64,000 nt of DNA from Petaurus breviceps papuanus (GCA_028583685.1 JAMXIF010001253.1:80776339-80840338); one strand, 5' to 3'; positions 40,015 to 51,960 are shown, counted from the first letter of the stretch. Program-made: numbers and translations. Notes: generated by a model not told the origin, from the sequence alone.

Positions 40015-40613
40015 TATCTGCATCTCTCCCTCCATCCTATTCCCTCCCCTGTTTATGTTTTTATTTCTTCCTTCTCCCTTCCCCTCCTTAAGAATTTTCC
40101 TTTTAACCACCGAATCCCTCAGTATTCCCTCTCTGTCTCCCCCTCTTTACCTATCCTTTCCCCCTTACTACTCTTTCCCTCCCTTCTAACCACTCCCTGC
40201 TTTTTACCCCCCACCCCTTACCCCTCCTCCTGGCTGTAGGGCACAATGGATTTTTATAATTAACAGAGTATGTTATTCCCTCCTTGAACCTAAACCAATG
40301 AGAGTATATTTCATACAGTGCTCCTCTCCCTACTTTCCCTCTATTATAATGAGTTTTTGTGTCTTTTCACATCAGAATCCTAAACTTAGTTGATTATGTT
40401 GATCCTTCTTTGAACCAGAACCAATAAGAATAAAGTTCATATGCTGTTCATCTCCTCCATCCTTCCCCTCTACTACAGTATGTTTTTATGCCTCTTCATG
40501 TGGCATAAATTAGCTTTTTCTGCCTTATCCTTTCATTTTCCCCCATTACAGTCCCTTTGTACCACTTAATAAGGTTTTTTAATTATCAGATTAGTTCATT
40601 TATACCCACAACC

Positions 40614-40667
<54 letters not shown>

Positions 40668-40830
40668 CCTTTTAAATGCTGTAATAATTATATAAATTTC
40701 AATATTGACAGGTATCAGATTCTCATATAGGAATGTAAGCAGATTGCTCTTATTGAATCCCACATTATGTGTGTGTGCAAGTGTGTGCGTGTGTTTTCCT
40801 TGTTTACCTTTTTATATCTTTCTTGAGTCT
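40015..40830 (-). other. Long L1 inter-ORF spacer with tandem units and (ATCT)n
   Basis: Pyrimidine-rich on the plus strand. It contains two diverged ~115-bp units (from about 40265 and 40390; shared landmarks are AACCAATGAGA/AACCAATAAGA and TTTTTGTG/TTTTTATG), a possible third, and an (ATCT)n tract at 40614-40667. The spacer is far longer than the few tens of bases in human L1. Confidence 0.65.
40614..40667. repeat. (ATCT)n microsatellite
   Basis: About 13 copies of the tetranucleotide with no interruption. Confidence 0.95.
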
Positions 40831-41800
40831 TGTAATTAGAGATCAAATTTTCCATTGAGCTCTGGCTTTTTCATCAGGAAAGTCTGGAAGTCTCTTATTT
40901 CATTAAATGACCATCTCCTAGCCTGAAAGATCATGCTCAGTTTTGCAGGGTAGTTCATCCTTGGTTGCAGTCATAGCTCTGTTGCCTTATATAAATATCA
41001 AATTCCAATCCTTCTGATCTTTTAACGTAGAAGCTGCTTGATCCTGTGTAATCCTGACTGTAGTTCCACAATATTTGAATTGTTTCTTTTTGGCTGCTTG
41101 CAGTATTTTCTCCTTGACCTTTTGGTCAAGGAATTTGGAATTTGGCTACTATATTTCTTGGGGCTTTCAATTAGGTATCTCTTTCAGGAGAGTCCAGTTA
41201 ATTCTTTCGATAATTATTTTACCCTCTGACTCTAGGACCTCAGGACAGTTTTCTTTCACAATATCTTGGAGAATGGTGTCCAGGCTACTTTTTTCACCAT
41301 GGCTTTCTGGAAGATCAATAATTCTTAGGTTATCTCTCCTGGATCTGTTCTCCAAGTCAGTTGTTTTTCCAGTGAGATATTTTACACTTTCTTCTAATTT
41401 TTCAATCTTTATATTTTGTTTCACTGACTCGATGAATCAGAGAGTCCTTAGCTTCAATTTGACTGATTCTAATTTTTAGTGACTTATTTTCCTTGGTTAT
41501 TTTTTTGAAGCTCCTTTTCCATATATTCAGTTTTTATTTTTAGGGAGGTATTTTCTCAAGTTAGATTTTGAACCTCCTGTCCCAATTCACAAATTTTACT
41601 TTTTAAGGATTTGTTTTCTTCAGTGAGATGTTTTTCCCAATTTGGTCACTGTACATGTAAATTTATCTCCTACCTCTCCAATTTGGCTTTTAAAATCTTT
41701 CTTGAGCTCCTCCAAGAATGCTTTTTGGGCTTGAGACCAGTTCATATTTCCTTCTGTGGTCTCAGGTGTGAGCATAGAGTCCATGTTGTTCTCTGTATTT
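40830..41800 (-). pseudogene. L1 ORF1 remnant
   Basis: Minus strand, frame 41424-41167: IEKLEESVKYLTGKTTDLENRSRRDNLRIIDLPESHGEK, the start of the RNA-recognition fold of L1 ORF1 protein, preceded by coiled-coil sequence and followed by CPEVLESEGKIIIERI and the C-terminal domain up to about 40830. Stops and shifts are present. It differs in detail from HAL1 ORF1 (DLPESHGEKSSLD versus GLPESHHQRKKLE), so it is a different subfamily. Confidence 0.85.
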
Positions 41801-42646
41801 GGTTGTTCTTGCTCACTATAATAAGCTCAGATCGATTTTCTTGCCTTTCCCTGATCTTTCTCAGCTTCCTTCTTTCCCACTGTGATTTCCAATTTCCTAA
41901 TTTCTCAGGCTGGGAGCTAAGGGCCTGATTGTTGACTTTGTGTGCTGTAGCCTCTGGGTGTCTAGACTGAGGCTAGCACTTACTGGCTCCACCCCCAGGC
42001 TTCAGGAGCTTCTGCTGGTCAGCTAAGGTGGGGCTTGTTGGGATGGCTCCCAACCTTCATTTCAGATTCTGTACTGCTTCAGTTACACACTTCCTCAATG
42101 ACTCCCAAGCCTAAAGCTGTTTCCACTATTTCAGGATCTTACTCTGGGTGGGACATTTATCTCTGGGTTTTCTGGGTCAGGGAGGGGGAATCAGAGCAGC
42201 TAGGGTTTACTCTGCCATCTTGGCTCCTGGAAATTCAGGCAGGTGATTTTTTAAACATCCAGGCTGTGGGCTGACAGCCCCAGGAGAAGCTGCTGTTGAT
42301 GCTGCGGGCCCTGCACTTTCTCTTACCCAACTCCTATCAATCCTCCAACCTGCAGTGAGACAGCTGCAAATTGCCCTTGGGTTGGTGAGTCTGCTGGCTG
42401 GGGCTCCTTCTAACTCTGATGTAGTCTGCTCTCAGGTCTAGGCTGGTGCAGCCCCCATGTGCTCCACGCTCCCCCTGCCCAGACATACATGGGCACTTTC
42501 CTGGGCTGGGAATCTGCCACATTCCATTTCCCAAAGGACTGTCATTCTAAAATCCATTCAGATTCACTTTTTGAAGTTTAGTGACAGAATTCATGGAGAA
42601 GTTCAGAAAAGTTCCTGCATCCATTCCACCATCTTGGCTTCACCCC
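41800..42646 (-). promoter_or_regulatory. L1 5'UTR
   Basis: GC-richer than its surroundings. It begins on the minus strand with an AAGATGG motif near the 5' end, as do the HAL1 leaders (CAAGATGG at about 13275 and 46870). An internal promoter is expected here in this family, but none was identified directly. Confidence 0.7.
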
Positions 42647-43170
42647 CTCATCATTTCTTATACCTCACTAGTATTCTATTACATTCATATGCCACAACTC
42701 GTCAAGCCATTCCCCAATTGATAGGCATCTTCTCAATTTCCAATTCTTTGACACCACAAAAAGAGCTGATAAAAATATTTTTGCACATGTGGGTCCTTTT
42801 TCCTTTTTTTAGATCTCTTCAGCATACAGACCTAGTAGTGGTATTACTGGATCAAAGTATAAGCACTGCTTTATAGCCCTTTGGGTGTAGCCTCAAATTG
42901 CTCTCCAGAACGGTTAGATCAGTTTACAATTCCACCAACAATGCATTAGTGTCCCAATGTTCCCACATCTTCTCCAACATTTATCATTTTCCTTTTTTGT
43001 CATATTAGCCAATCTGATAGATGTGAGGCAGTAGCTCAGAGTGGTTTTAATTTGCATTTCTCTAATCAATAGTAACTGAGAGCATTCTTTCATGTGATTA
43101 TACATAGCTTTAATTTCTTCACCTAAAAATGCCTGTTTATTATATTCTTTGACTATCAATTTGGGATTAC

Positions 43171-44560
43171 TATATAATTTTTGCTTTCACAAAAACTAAA
43201 CTGTAATTTGATAGCAGTTTTTCTAGGAAAAAATATTTTCCCAGGTCAGGCAGACTGGTTTGAGTAACCACGGAGTCATTGTTTACCAATATGACATTTT
43301 GTTGTTGCTATTTTTTATTGATGAAGTAAACTGTGTTGAAATGCACCAAACATGGCATGTTTTGAAGTGACATTGCTGAATTGCCATTTTACCTTGCAAA
43401 AGTATGTGCTAGGTTGAAAAGTGACTAGTCAAAACATGCTATAGACACTTTGAGGGAAAGTCATATACTGAGACAGTTTGCTCTGTGCATGAAAATCTCA
43501 GGCTACTCTGTACTCTTTAGAACACTCTCTACCAATCAGAGTCCTTGGCTGGTCACAGGAGTGATTGTCAGCCAGGCATTGCTATTATCCTTCTGGAAAT
43601 TTCTTCCAATGAGCTCCCTTGACCTCAAGCATAATGAAAGATGAAGTCTTGAGGACTTTTATCCATAGTAACATAGAAAATATAGTCACCCTGACATGGT
43701 TTTCTATTAAGGGAAATGTCTTTTTATCTTCATGCTTTTCAGACACTATCAGTATTAGCTCTTTCTTTATTTGTCTTTCTTTAGGCTTTATTTCCATTTT
43801 TAATCCCAGTCAGCAAGGATCTTTGTTGTTTGCTTAAATCCATATTCCTCAGTAACTTCATGCTTAATGCCATTCATATTTATTTCAGTTAACAGATTTT
43901 GCTTCATGGTAGTCTACTTTCAGTCCATGACATTTTTTTCAGTAAGTTGAAATTGATAATCTAGTGACAAATGAGAATATATGGCTATAAATCCCTGGAA
44001 CATTTCTTGTTCGTGACATATCATGTTGTTTTTCAATGGATAGTTCTGAAATAATAGTGTGTGTGTTTGTGTATATGTCTATGCATGTGTGTGTACATAC
44101 ATACATTTTCTATGCTCCTTGAGACAATTCCACCCAAGTGGCTAGGTTGTTCATATCTGAAAAAAAAAAACTAAGAGCTGTTAGGCCATAGTTATCTTGG
44201 ATGATTCTTGAATTTCTTTAATTGCTATCTATCCATTGTATAGCCAATGGCACCAGTGTGAAACTGGCCTTTTGTATAGGCAATAACCATCTCTCCTATT
44301 GTCTCACACATTCTTTTCCTGGCTCTGTCAATAAAGTTTTGCATGAATGAGCTGTCAACACATTTACTGGATTGCCAAGACTACTTTCACTAGCTATGTC
44401 ATTGCCCACCCCAAATATTATGGCACCATATGGAAGGAAAAGAGACCAGAAGGTTGATTGCTGAAATGCTTTATCACTTTCTTCATTAATACCAGATCAT
44501 TATCATCATAAGTAAAAGTAGCTGCAGCAATAGTGATGTTGTTGTTGTTTTTGTTGTTAT
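43171..44560. other. No recognised gene or repeat
   Basis: Unique-looking sequence. Frames at 43450-43837 on both strands (60-72 codons) show no motif. A TG-rich patch lies at 44058-44100. A CTGTCAATAAAG block near 44325 could be an old LTR end, but I cannot support it. Confidence 0.4.
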
Positions 44561-44564
44561 TCCT

Positions 44565-44830
44565 CCCAGAGGCAACACAGTATGTTAGAAAAATCATTAA
44601 GTTTGAGTTGTAGGGGTAGAACTTTGAGACCCAGATCTACTATTTACTAACTTTTGAAAAATCTGAGTAATTCACTTAAATTCTCTGACCCTCAGTCTCT
44701 TCATCTGCAGAAAGAAAATAGTTATACTATCCATTTAATAAGGTTTGTATGCCTATAAGATGAAATAGTCTTCATCAAAACATTTTAACTATAAAGGACT
44801 ATGTAAATACAAGCTACTAACTACTGTTAC
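44565..44830 (+). mobile_element. MIR-like SINE
   Basis: Weak but ordered match: AATTCTCTGACCCTCAGTCTCTTCATCTGCAG and a tail ATAAAGGACTATGTAAATAC. Confidence 0.65.
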
Positions 44831-44944
44831 TGTAGCTAGGGTTTAAAGTGTATCTAAGGACTTTTGAGAACCAAGTTGACAGAGTAACAAGTAAATTGCC
44901 ATAACTTTCCCGTATTCACCTCCCAATAATTATAAAATAGCACC

Positions 44945-45605
44945 CCAAAAAAACCTACATATGCAAAAATATTTATAGCAGCCCTTTTCGTATTGGCAAA
45001 ATATTGGAAAGTGAGGGGACATCAATTAAATGAGGAATGGTTGAACAAGCTATGGAATATGAATGTAATGTAATACTACATTGTGCAATAAGAAATGATG
45101 AAAAAGTAGATTTTAGAAAAACCTGTAAAGACATGTATGAACTGATGCAACATGAAATAAGCAGAACCAGGACATCATTGTACACAGTATCAGCCACATT
45201 GTGTGATAAACCGCTATGAATGATTCAGCTCTCCTTAACAACACAATGATCCAAGACAAATACAAAAGACTCATGAAGGAAAATGCTCTCGACATCCAGA
45301 GAAAGAAGTGATGGACTCCAAATGCTGATAGAAGCATACTTCTTTTACTTATTTTATTCATTTTTGTATTTTTTTTCCTTTTGGTCTGTTTCTTCTTTAA
45401 CAACTATGATTAATATGGAAATATGTTTTACATGATAGCACATGTGTAACCTATATGAAATTGACTACCATTTTAGGAGAGGGGAGTACAAGGAGGGAGG
45501 GAGAAAGAACAGAAACTTAAAATCTTGAAAAGAAATGAATGCTAAAAATTGTATTGACATATAATTGGTAAAAAATAAAATAGTATTAAATAAATAAAAA
45601 ATATT
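44945..45605 (+). mobile_element. 5'-truncated L1: ORF2 end and 3'UTR
   Basis: Begins AAAAACCTACATATGCAAAAATATTTATAGC and continues through the ORF2 end (TGCAATAAGAAATGATG, AGCAGAACCAGGAC) to the 3'UTR and an A-rich end. Same order as the L1 at 63.2-63.87 kb. Confidence 0.9.
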
Positions 45606-45698
45606 TTGAGGAGGGACCATAGGCTATGCCATACTTCAAAAGAGATATGAGACTAAAAAAAAAAGACTGAAAATTTTTACTTATAAAGGGAGGCTCAG

Positions 45699-45736
<38 letters not shown>

Positions 45737-45835
45737 GTATATGTACAAGTATACACATATGTGTGTATTTGTAGATATATAGATACATATATATATATAT
45801 AGAGAGAGAGAGAGATGATATAGATATAGATATAT
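45699..45835. repeat. TA/TATG/GA simple repeats
   Basis: TA runs, TATG units and a short AGAG tract. Confidence 0.9.
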
Positions 45836-45924
45836 CTCAGTTCCTCTAGTAGTAGCATATTCACTTGTTGGCCACTAGACCAACATCTCAATGTATAAAA
45901 CCAATGGCTGACTTAATTCATCAG

Positions 45925-46110
45925 GAGTTTGTACACATTTTTTTTTGTCATGGACTCCTTTGTCATTATGGCAAAGTTTATGGATTCTTCCTCAGGATAA
46001 TATTTTTAAATGTTTAATATAAAATATATTTATTTCAAAATGAACCAATTAAATTGAAACACATTTATTAAAATATATATTCTTTTAAGAATGGAAACAG
46101 CTGTTCCTCA
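45925..46110. mobile_element. Possible hAT-type fragment
   Basis: TCATGGACTCCTTTGTC and AGGATAATATTTTTAAATG resemble the interior of the element at 62.53-62.70 kb (TCATGGATCCCTTTAG, AGGATAATGTTTTTAAAC). No ends are identified. Confidence 0.5.
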
Positions 46111-46204
46111 TCCCAATTCCTCACATTAAGAGCATAGCCAAACATCCAGGAATTGACTGGCTTGGCTGGTATTTTGTCACAGAAGTCAGTTGCTTTTTTT
46201 ACTA

Positions 46205-46440
46205 ATATGTTTTACACTGCAGAGGTTCGCATGTTGAATCAGAAAGACCTGGCCTAGTGCAAATCCTAGCTTTCCTGCTTCTTGATATTTAGACCATGGA
46301 TGTGCAAGCCATTCAACCTCCTTAAACCTCAGTTTCCTCATCTGAAAAATGGGGATAATACTTATGGTACCTCACTCAGAATTTGATTATGAAATTCAAA
46401 TGATAAACTGTGTTAAAAGTGTTATATAAGCAAACAAAAA
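46205..46440 (+). mobile_element. MIR/Ther-type SINE
   Basis: Core CCTCAGTTTCCTCATCTGAAAAATGGGGATAAT with a weak head (ATCAGAAAGACCTGG) and tail. Confidence 0.8.
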
Positions 46441-46854
46441 TTAAATGAATGCTTAAAATATGAAGCTTAAGTCACTGGTTCTCAGAATGTGGTCTCAGGA
46501 CCCATGGGGGTCCCTAAAATACTTTAAGGGGGTTTATAAAATCAAAACAATTTTCTAAAGATACTGATATTATTTGCTTATTAAAAGACTCTTTCCTTTT
46601 CCAACTACAGATCTCTGTAAGGCCTGAGAGTCTAAAACAACATATCACACCAGATTGAATATAGAAGCAAATAAGAGATAACTGTTTTCTATTAAGACAG
46701 ATGTTTAAAAAAGATTTGCAAAACTATGCAAAACAATGCCACATCTCATTTTTTTGTTTTGGAAAATAGTTTTGTTTTTCATAAACAGATATTAACACCT
46801 AATGGATTTATTATTTCTAAATGATTAACAAGTATATTTAAAATACCAGTTTTG

Positions 46855-49680
46855 GGGGCAGAGTCAAGATGGCAGAGTAGAAGCAGGTCTTCTGTGCAGA
46901 TACAGCTTCCACCTTCCCCAATTCATGTAAAAGGGGACTCTGAACAAACAGGACCCACAAAATGATACAGAGAAGCTAAACTCCCACTGAGGACAGCCCA
47001 GAAGGCCAGCAGGAATTGGCAAGTGCAGTGCTCTGGGAGCCAAGCCCAGCTCCACATCAAGGTTTTAGCCCCAGGGCAGGCTTGACCAGCTGCTGGCTAG
47101 AGGGACTCCAGATCACCAGCAGCTGTGGAGGTCCAGAATTATCAACACATAGATGCTAAGGACAAAGTGAGAGGTCAGTGCACTGTGGAATTTGGAAGCC
47201 AGTTGTTAGAAGTGCATTGGCTTTTGCCCCCAGGGCTAGAAGCCGCTGAGGAGCCTGCCCTCATGTGGCAGCTACAGCCCCTGGCCTGCAGAGTGTAGGG
47301 AAACCAAGCTACCAGTCTGAGGGGTAATTGCTCTTGCTTTAACATTCTTGGATCTGGCTTGCCATCTAGGGTAGAGGTCCTGGGGTGTGTGTCTAGATTG
47401 CCAGAGCATGTGGAGGCTTCAGCAATGGCACCCAAATAATACCTCTGGCAGCTGAGAAAACCCCAGCATTTGGTACAAAGTCCCTCTGGTAGCAGAGTCC
47501 TACTCTGGCAAAAACCCCAAAAGTCAAGTAATTGAGGGGCAACATTACCAGACAAAGGAAACAAAGCAAACAGAAGAACCCAACATTAGACTCCTATTTT
47601 AAGGACAAAAAGGAGCAAAGAATGGAACAGGAGGAAGACAGTGAAGTCAGAACTCCTGCACCAAAAGCTTCAAAGGAAAATACCAGCTGCTTACAGGCCA
47701 TAGAGGACCTTAAGAAGCAGATAAGAGAAGTGGATGAAAAAATGGGAAAAGAAATGAGAATGATGCAAGAAAATTATGAAATGAGAGTCACCAGCCTGAC
47801 AGGAAAATCACACCTTAAAAAATAGACTAACTCAAATGGCAAAAGAGGCTCAAAAAGACAATGAGGAGAAGAATTCCTTAAAAAGTGGAATCTGCCAGAT
47901 GGAAAAAGAATCTCAAAAGCTCAATGAGGAGAATCATTGCTTCAGAATTAGATTGGAGCAAATGGAAGCTAATGACTTTATGAGAAATCAAGATGCTGTT
48001 AAACAGATCCAAAGAAATGAAAGAAGAGAAGCAATGTGAAACATCTCATTGGAAAAACCAATGACCTGGAAAATAGATCCAGGAGAGATAATTTAAAAAT
48101 TATTGGACTACCTGAAAGCCATCATCAAAGAAAGAAACTAGAAAGCATCCTCCAAGAAATCCTCAAGGAAAATTTCCCTGATGTTTTAGAACCAGAGGGC
48201 AAAATAGAGGTTGAAAGAATCCACCGATCACCTCCTGAAAAAGATCCCCAAAATAAAACTCCTAGGAATATTATAGCCAGGTTCCTGAGTTCCCAGATCA
48301 AGGAGAAAATATTACAAGCAGCCAGGAAGAAACAATTTGAATATTGTGGAAACAAAATCAGGATAACCCAGGATCTGGCAGCTTCTACAATGAGGGATCC
48401 AAGGGCTTGGAATGTGATATTCCAGAAGTCAAAAGAGTTGGGATTAAAAGCAAGAATCACATACCCAGCAAAATTGAGTATCATGTTTCAGGGGAAAATA
48501 AGGTCATTCAGTGGAATAGAGGACTTTCAAGCCTTCTTGCTGAAAAAAAAAACAGAGTTGAATAGAAAATTTGACATTCAGATACAAGAAGCAAGAGATG
48601 CATGAGAAGGTAAACAGGGAAAAGAAATCATAAGGAACTTATCAAAGTTGAACTATTAACATTCCTACATGGAAAAACAATAATTGCAAGTGATGAAACT
48701 TGTCTCAGTATGAAAATTGTTGAAGGGAATAGAAATATATATATATATATATGTCTATATTTGAGGGTATATGGGCATATGAATACATATGTGAATGTGT
48801 GTATATATGTTCACAGGTAGACATAGAGGGCACAGGACCAATTTAATAGGAAGGGATGATACTTAAAAGGTGAAATTAAGAGGCAAGAGAGGAATATCAT
48901 GAGAGGAGATGGGGAGAGATAAAATGGGGTAAACTATCTCATATTGAAGAAGCAAGGTAAAATGGTTACAATGGAGGGGAAGAATAGGAAGGCAAAAGGG
49001 AATGGGTCAACCTTATTCTCATTGAATTTGGCTTGGGGAGGGAATGAAATACACACTAAATAGAGTATCTCACCCTACAGGATAGTAAGGGGGAAGGGAA
49101 TGAGAGGGGGGATGATGAAAGGGAGGGCAGGCTGGGGGGGAGGGAAGTTGGAAGCACCCACTTTTGAAAAGGAACAGTATCAAAGTAGAGAATAGAACAA
49201 GTGGGAGGTGGTATAGGAGGGAGGAAAATATAGTCAGTCTTTTACAATATATCTACTATGTTAATGTTTTGCATTAACTACACATGTACAACCTATACTG
49301 AACTGCTTATCTTCCCAGTAAGGGTGGGTTACAAAGGAGGAAGGGAATGAATCTTGAATTCAAAGTTTTAAAATCAAATGTTTAAAAATATATATTATTA
49401 TCAATACTATTTTACATGTAATTGGGAAATAAGATATACAGGCACTGGGGCATAGATTTCCACCATGCCCTATTGGAAAAGTCAAAAGGGGTATGGGAGA
49501 AAATATGGGAGAAAGTAGATTGGAGGAGGGGATATCCTATGGGACTGCTATTTTGGGGCGGTGGGTAGGGGAAAAATGGGGAGAAACTTTGTAACTCAAA
49601 ATCTGGCAGAAATGAATGTTGTCAATCAGAAGTTAATAAAGCATTTGAAAAATGAAAAAAATAAAACAAAATAAAAGTAA
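46855..49680 (+). mobile_element. HAL1-type retroelement, copy 3 (best preserved)
   Basis: Leader GGGGGCAGAGTCAAGATGGCAG, ORF1 47544-48605, a short (TA)n spot near 48738, then a 3'UTR ending in an A-rich stretch at about 49650-49680. No ORF2. A loose flank match (AAAATACCAGTTTTGG before, AAAATAATTTTGG after) may be the TSD. It lies inside the hAT-like element. Confidence 0.85.
47544..48605 (+). pseudogene. HAL1 ORF1 protein, nearly complete but broken
   Basis: About 354 codons. The codon at the expected start is ATT instead of ATG. Reading on: TRQRKQSKQKNPTLDSYFKDKKEQ, coiled coil (EDLKKQIREVDEKMGKEM), a frame change with a stop near 47825, SGICQMEKESQKLNEENHCF, a second frame change near 48036, then LENRSRRDNLKIIGLPESHHQ, LEPEGKIEVERIHRSPPEKD and KKQFEYCGNKIRITQDLAAST to a stop at 48603. 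The last 189 codons, which cover the RNA-recognition and C-terminal domains, are open. The family role is to coat LINE RNA as a trimer. Confidence 0.9.
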
Positions 49681-49829
49681 AATAATTTTGGCAAATATAG
49701 ATTGATATATCACATTTATACAAAAGCTTTTTGGGTTCTTCAATAGTTTTTAAGAGTATAAAGGGATCCTAAGGTTAAAAAGTTTGAGAATTGTTAATCT
49801 AAATAAATTTCAGAACTTTTCGGCTTGCT

Positions 49830-50259
49830 TACCGTGTTTCCCCAATAATAAGACACTGCCTTATTAATTTTTTTGGACAGAAAAACACCAGAGGGCTTAT
49901 TTTCAGGGGAGGGCTTATTTTAATGAACATTGACAGCAATTTTAATAAACAGGTAAATGTGAACAAAAAAAAATGTACCTTTATTCAATAAGCAAATCAC
50001 TGGGGAAGAACAGGATGACGCACTCACTGCTACAGCTCTGATTGGATGCAGCTTGGAGCGCGGCATGCGTTTCACAGGGTGGGGGGACGGTGCATACAAA
50101 GGGTACCGTAATGTAGCGTGTAGCACAGGGGATCATCTTCACTACAGTAGCAATCTCAATAGGGCTTATTTTCGGGGGAGGGCTTATTTTAGAGGAATCT
50201 TACACAGTAGGGGGAGGGCTTATTTTCGGGATAGGTCTTATTATCGGGGAAACACGGTA
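49830..50259 (-). mobile_element. Young non-autonomous DNA transposon, copy 2
   Basis: 426-bp unit (49832-50257), reverse complement of the copy at 18593-19020, flanked by TA on both sides. I counted roughly 15-18 differences in about 427 aligned bases, many at CpG sites or in the C-rich stretch. The terminal repeats CCGTGTTTCCCC and GGGGAAACACGG are intact. Confidence 0.88.
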
Positions 50260-50324
50260 GATAAACTGTTTAAGTTACAAAGTATTCAACACTGATTTTT
50301 CATTCTATACTTTATAAGGAGTAG

Positions 50325-50380
50325 GGTGTGTGTGTGTGCATGTTTGTGTGTGTGTGTGTGTGTCTGTGTCTGTGTTTCTG
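50325..50380. repeat. (GT)n-type microsatellite
   Basis: GTGTGT runs broken by CA and CT steps. Confidence 0.9.
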
Positions 50381-50675
50381 TGGGGTAGGAAGGGGAGAAT
50401 GGAAAGATTGTGAAATCATATCATATGCCTAATAATTCACTTAAAATAATTTACTGAGGTGAAAAGTGAGAAACTTGCCCTCTATAAAAGGGAAAAAATC
50501 AGTAAGCTTTTAACTGGTATAAGAATTGATATCTACCCCAAGTTTTAATAATTAGTAATAACATTTTATCACTGTATCTTCAGGCTTGACAAAAATATGA
50601 ATATTCTACTTTTAAAAGATAGAGATAAAAAGAGCAGAAAAAGAGGGGGGAGGAGAGAGAAAGAGAGACAGAGAT

Positions 50676-51045
50676 TAGGAGTGCTAGCAAGAAAAAAATC
50701 CAGGGATCCAGCTTATTGGATCTTGCTTATCAGCTTACTTTTTAGCTTGGAGATAAAAATAATATTTTAACTTATGAGAATGGTCCAGCAAAAAATGGCA
50801 GATGAAATATTACTTAGCAAAAATATATCTATATCTATTATTATTCTATTATGTGTCTATTATATATTAACGATCTGTTATAGACAAATGAAATACAGTC
50901 CAACAAAAATAATATAGATCTATCTGTCCATCTGTTTTTGCTGGAGCATTTTCAGAAGTCAAATTATAATTTGTATCTCCAAGCTAAAAAGTAAATTGAT
51001 AAGCAGGAATACCAGATCCCTGGATTTTCCTAGCTAGCACTCCTA
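50676..51045. mobile_element. Palindromic MITE-like element
   Basis: Arms of about 115 bases (50678-50796 and 50935-51043) are imperfect reverse complements: GGAGTGCTAGC to GCTAGCACTCC at the ends, GCTTATCAGCTTACTTTTTAGC inside the left arm, and CCAGCAAAAA at the inner edge. TA flanks both ends. The centre of about 140 bases is AT-rich. Size and TA flanks suggest a Tc1/mariner-type MITE. I do not know the family. Confidence 0.75.
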
Positions 51046-51059
51046 ATTCTGACCTTCCA

Positions 51060-51830
51060 GGGAACCAGGGCCTCCTGGGTAATCTGAAAATTTAGAGTGA
51101 GTGCCTATGTGCAGAGTCCTGTGGGGTGAGCTGGCTTTGTGAAATATGAGGTGGTTTACTTTTAACTAGAGCTCAGCTGAGACCTAAGATGGAACTGGAA
51201 AGAGGCTTCCAATGGTGAGAGATAAATGTCTAATTTACTGTCTCACTTAATCCAGCACTTTTTCCTTAAGCCATTATCCCCTTTTCCTCATTATTATGGC
51301 AGTGCAGGGATGAAAGACAAGTGGAGGGAGACCACAATTTGAGCACTTCTATTTGCAGTACCACAGACCATGCCATTTTTCTCTCTTCTACATGCCTTTA
51401 AACACAAAAAATAACTTCATGTTGGAAGCTTGTAAAATTACAAGCACTATTATAGATGATACTAATTTAGTCATATGTAGTTCCATGTAAAAGAATAGCC
51501 ATGCAACAACTAAATGTAATGCTTACTGTGTCAGAAAGGAATAGAGTGGGGTTTTTTTACTCCTTTATGAGGTAATTACCATATTTCATCAAGCTATCTT
51601 TCCTCCCAGTCAGTTTTTACCACTTCTTTGACAACTGTAGGCTGTATTCTAACAATGGCTAGTAAGTACTTGTGCTCTTTGATGATGAAACAGGTAATGA
51701 ACCACAGGACCAAAGAATGACCCTAACTCTTTCAAATGCTCAACATCGGAAATGGAAATGACATTAAAAAGTGCATTGCTATGTTTTGGCCCTAAGTACT
51801 AAGGACCATATCACCTAGCAGCTGAAATCT
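51060..51830. other. No recognised feature
   Basis: Unique-looking sequence, no motif. Confidence 0.4.
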
Positions 51831-51834
51831 CTTC

Positions 51835-51960
51835 TGTGTGTTGTCTCTTCCTATTAGAATGTGAGTTCCTTGGAAACAGGAACTGTTGTACTTTTCTATT
51901 TGTATCCTTAGTCTTAATACAGAGGAAGTGTTTAATATATATTTTCCATTCATTAATTCT
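51835..51960 (+). mobile_element. L2 3'-end fragment
   Basis: GAATGTGAGTTCCTTGGAAACAGGAACTG followed by TTTGTATCCTTAGTC matches the L2 3'UTR. Confidence 0.75.

Larger units (their letters stand above)
35548..42652 (-). mobile_element. Full-length antisense L1
   Basis: About 7.1 kb (6.9 kb without a SINE), bounded by CTCATC at 35548-35553 and 42647-42652. On the minus strand the order is a 5'UTR beginning GGGGGTGAAGCCAAGATGG (42646 to about 41800), ORF1 (about 41800-40830), a long spacer (about 40830-40015), ORF2 (about 40010-36000) and a 3'UTR ending in a poly-A stretch (about 35880-35554). It is the only L1 in the window with all parts. Both ORFs are broken. Confidence 0.85.
35093..43170 (-). 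mobile_element. Outer antisense L1, 5'-truncated, split by a full-length L1
   Basis: Lower piece 35093-35547 is the reverse complement of an L1 3'UTR with a poly-T start. Upper piece 42653-43170 is the reverse complement of the ORF2 C-terminal region (its minus-strand translation includes [19 protein letters not shown]). Read across the gap they form one L1 3' end. The gap is the L1 at 35554-42646. Confidence 0.85.
46473..49797 (+). mobile_element. hAT/Charlie-type element split by a HAL1
   Basis: Left part 46473-46852 starts CACTGGTTCTCAGAATGTGG, followed by TCTCAGGACCCATGGGGGTCC. Right part about 49690-49797 ends GGGATCCTAAGG, then AAAGTTTGAGAATTGTTA, a worn complement of the left end. The TIR type (CAGTGGTTCTCAAA) is that of hAT-Charlie elements. 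The 8-bp flanks match only partly. Confidence 0.6.

Noticed and set aside
43450-43837. Overlapping 64-72 codon frames on both strands
   Set aside because: No recognisable domain, start context or splice signals that would support a gene.
44325-44345. CTGTCAATAAAG block as an LTR polyadenylation region
   Set aside because: No LTR ends or short flanking duplication could be found around it.
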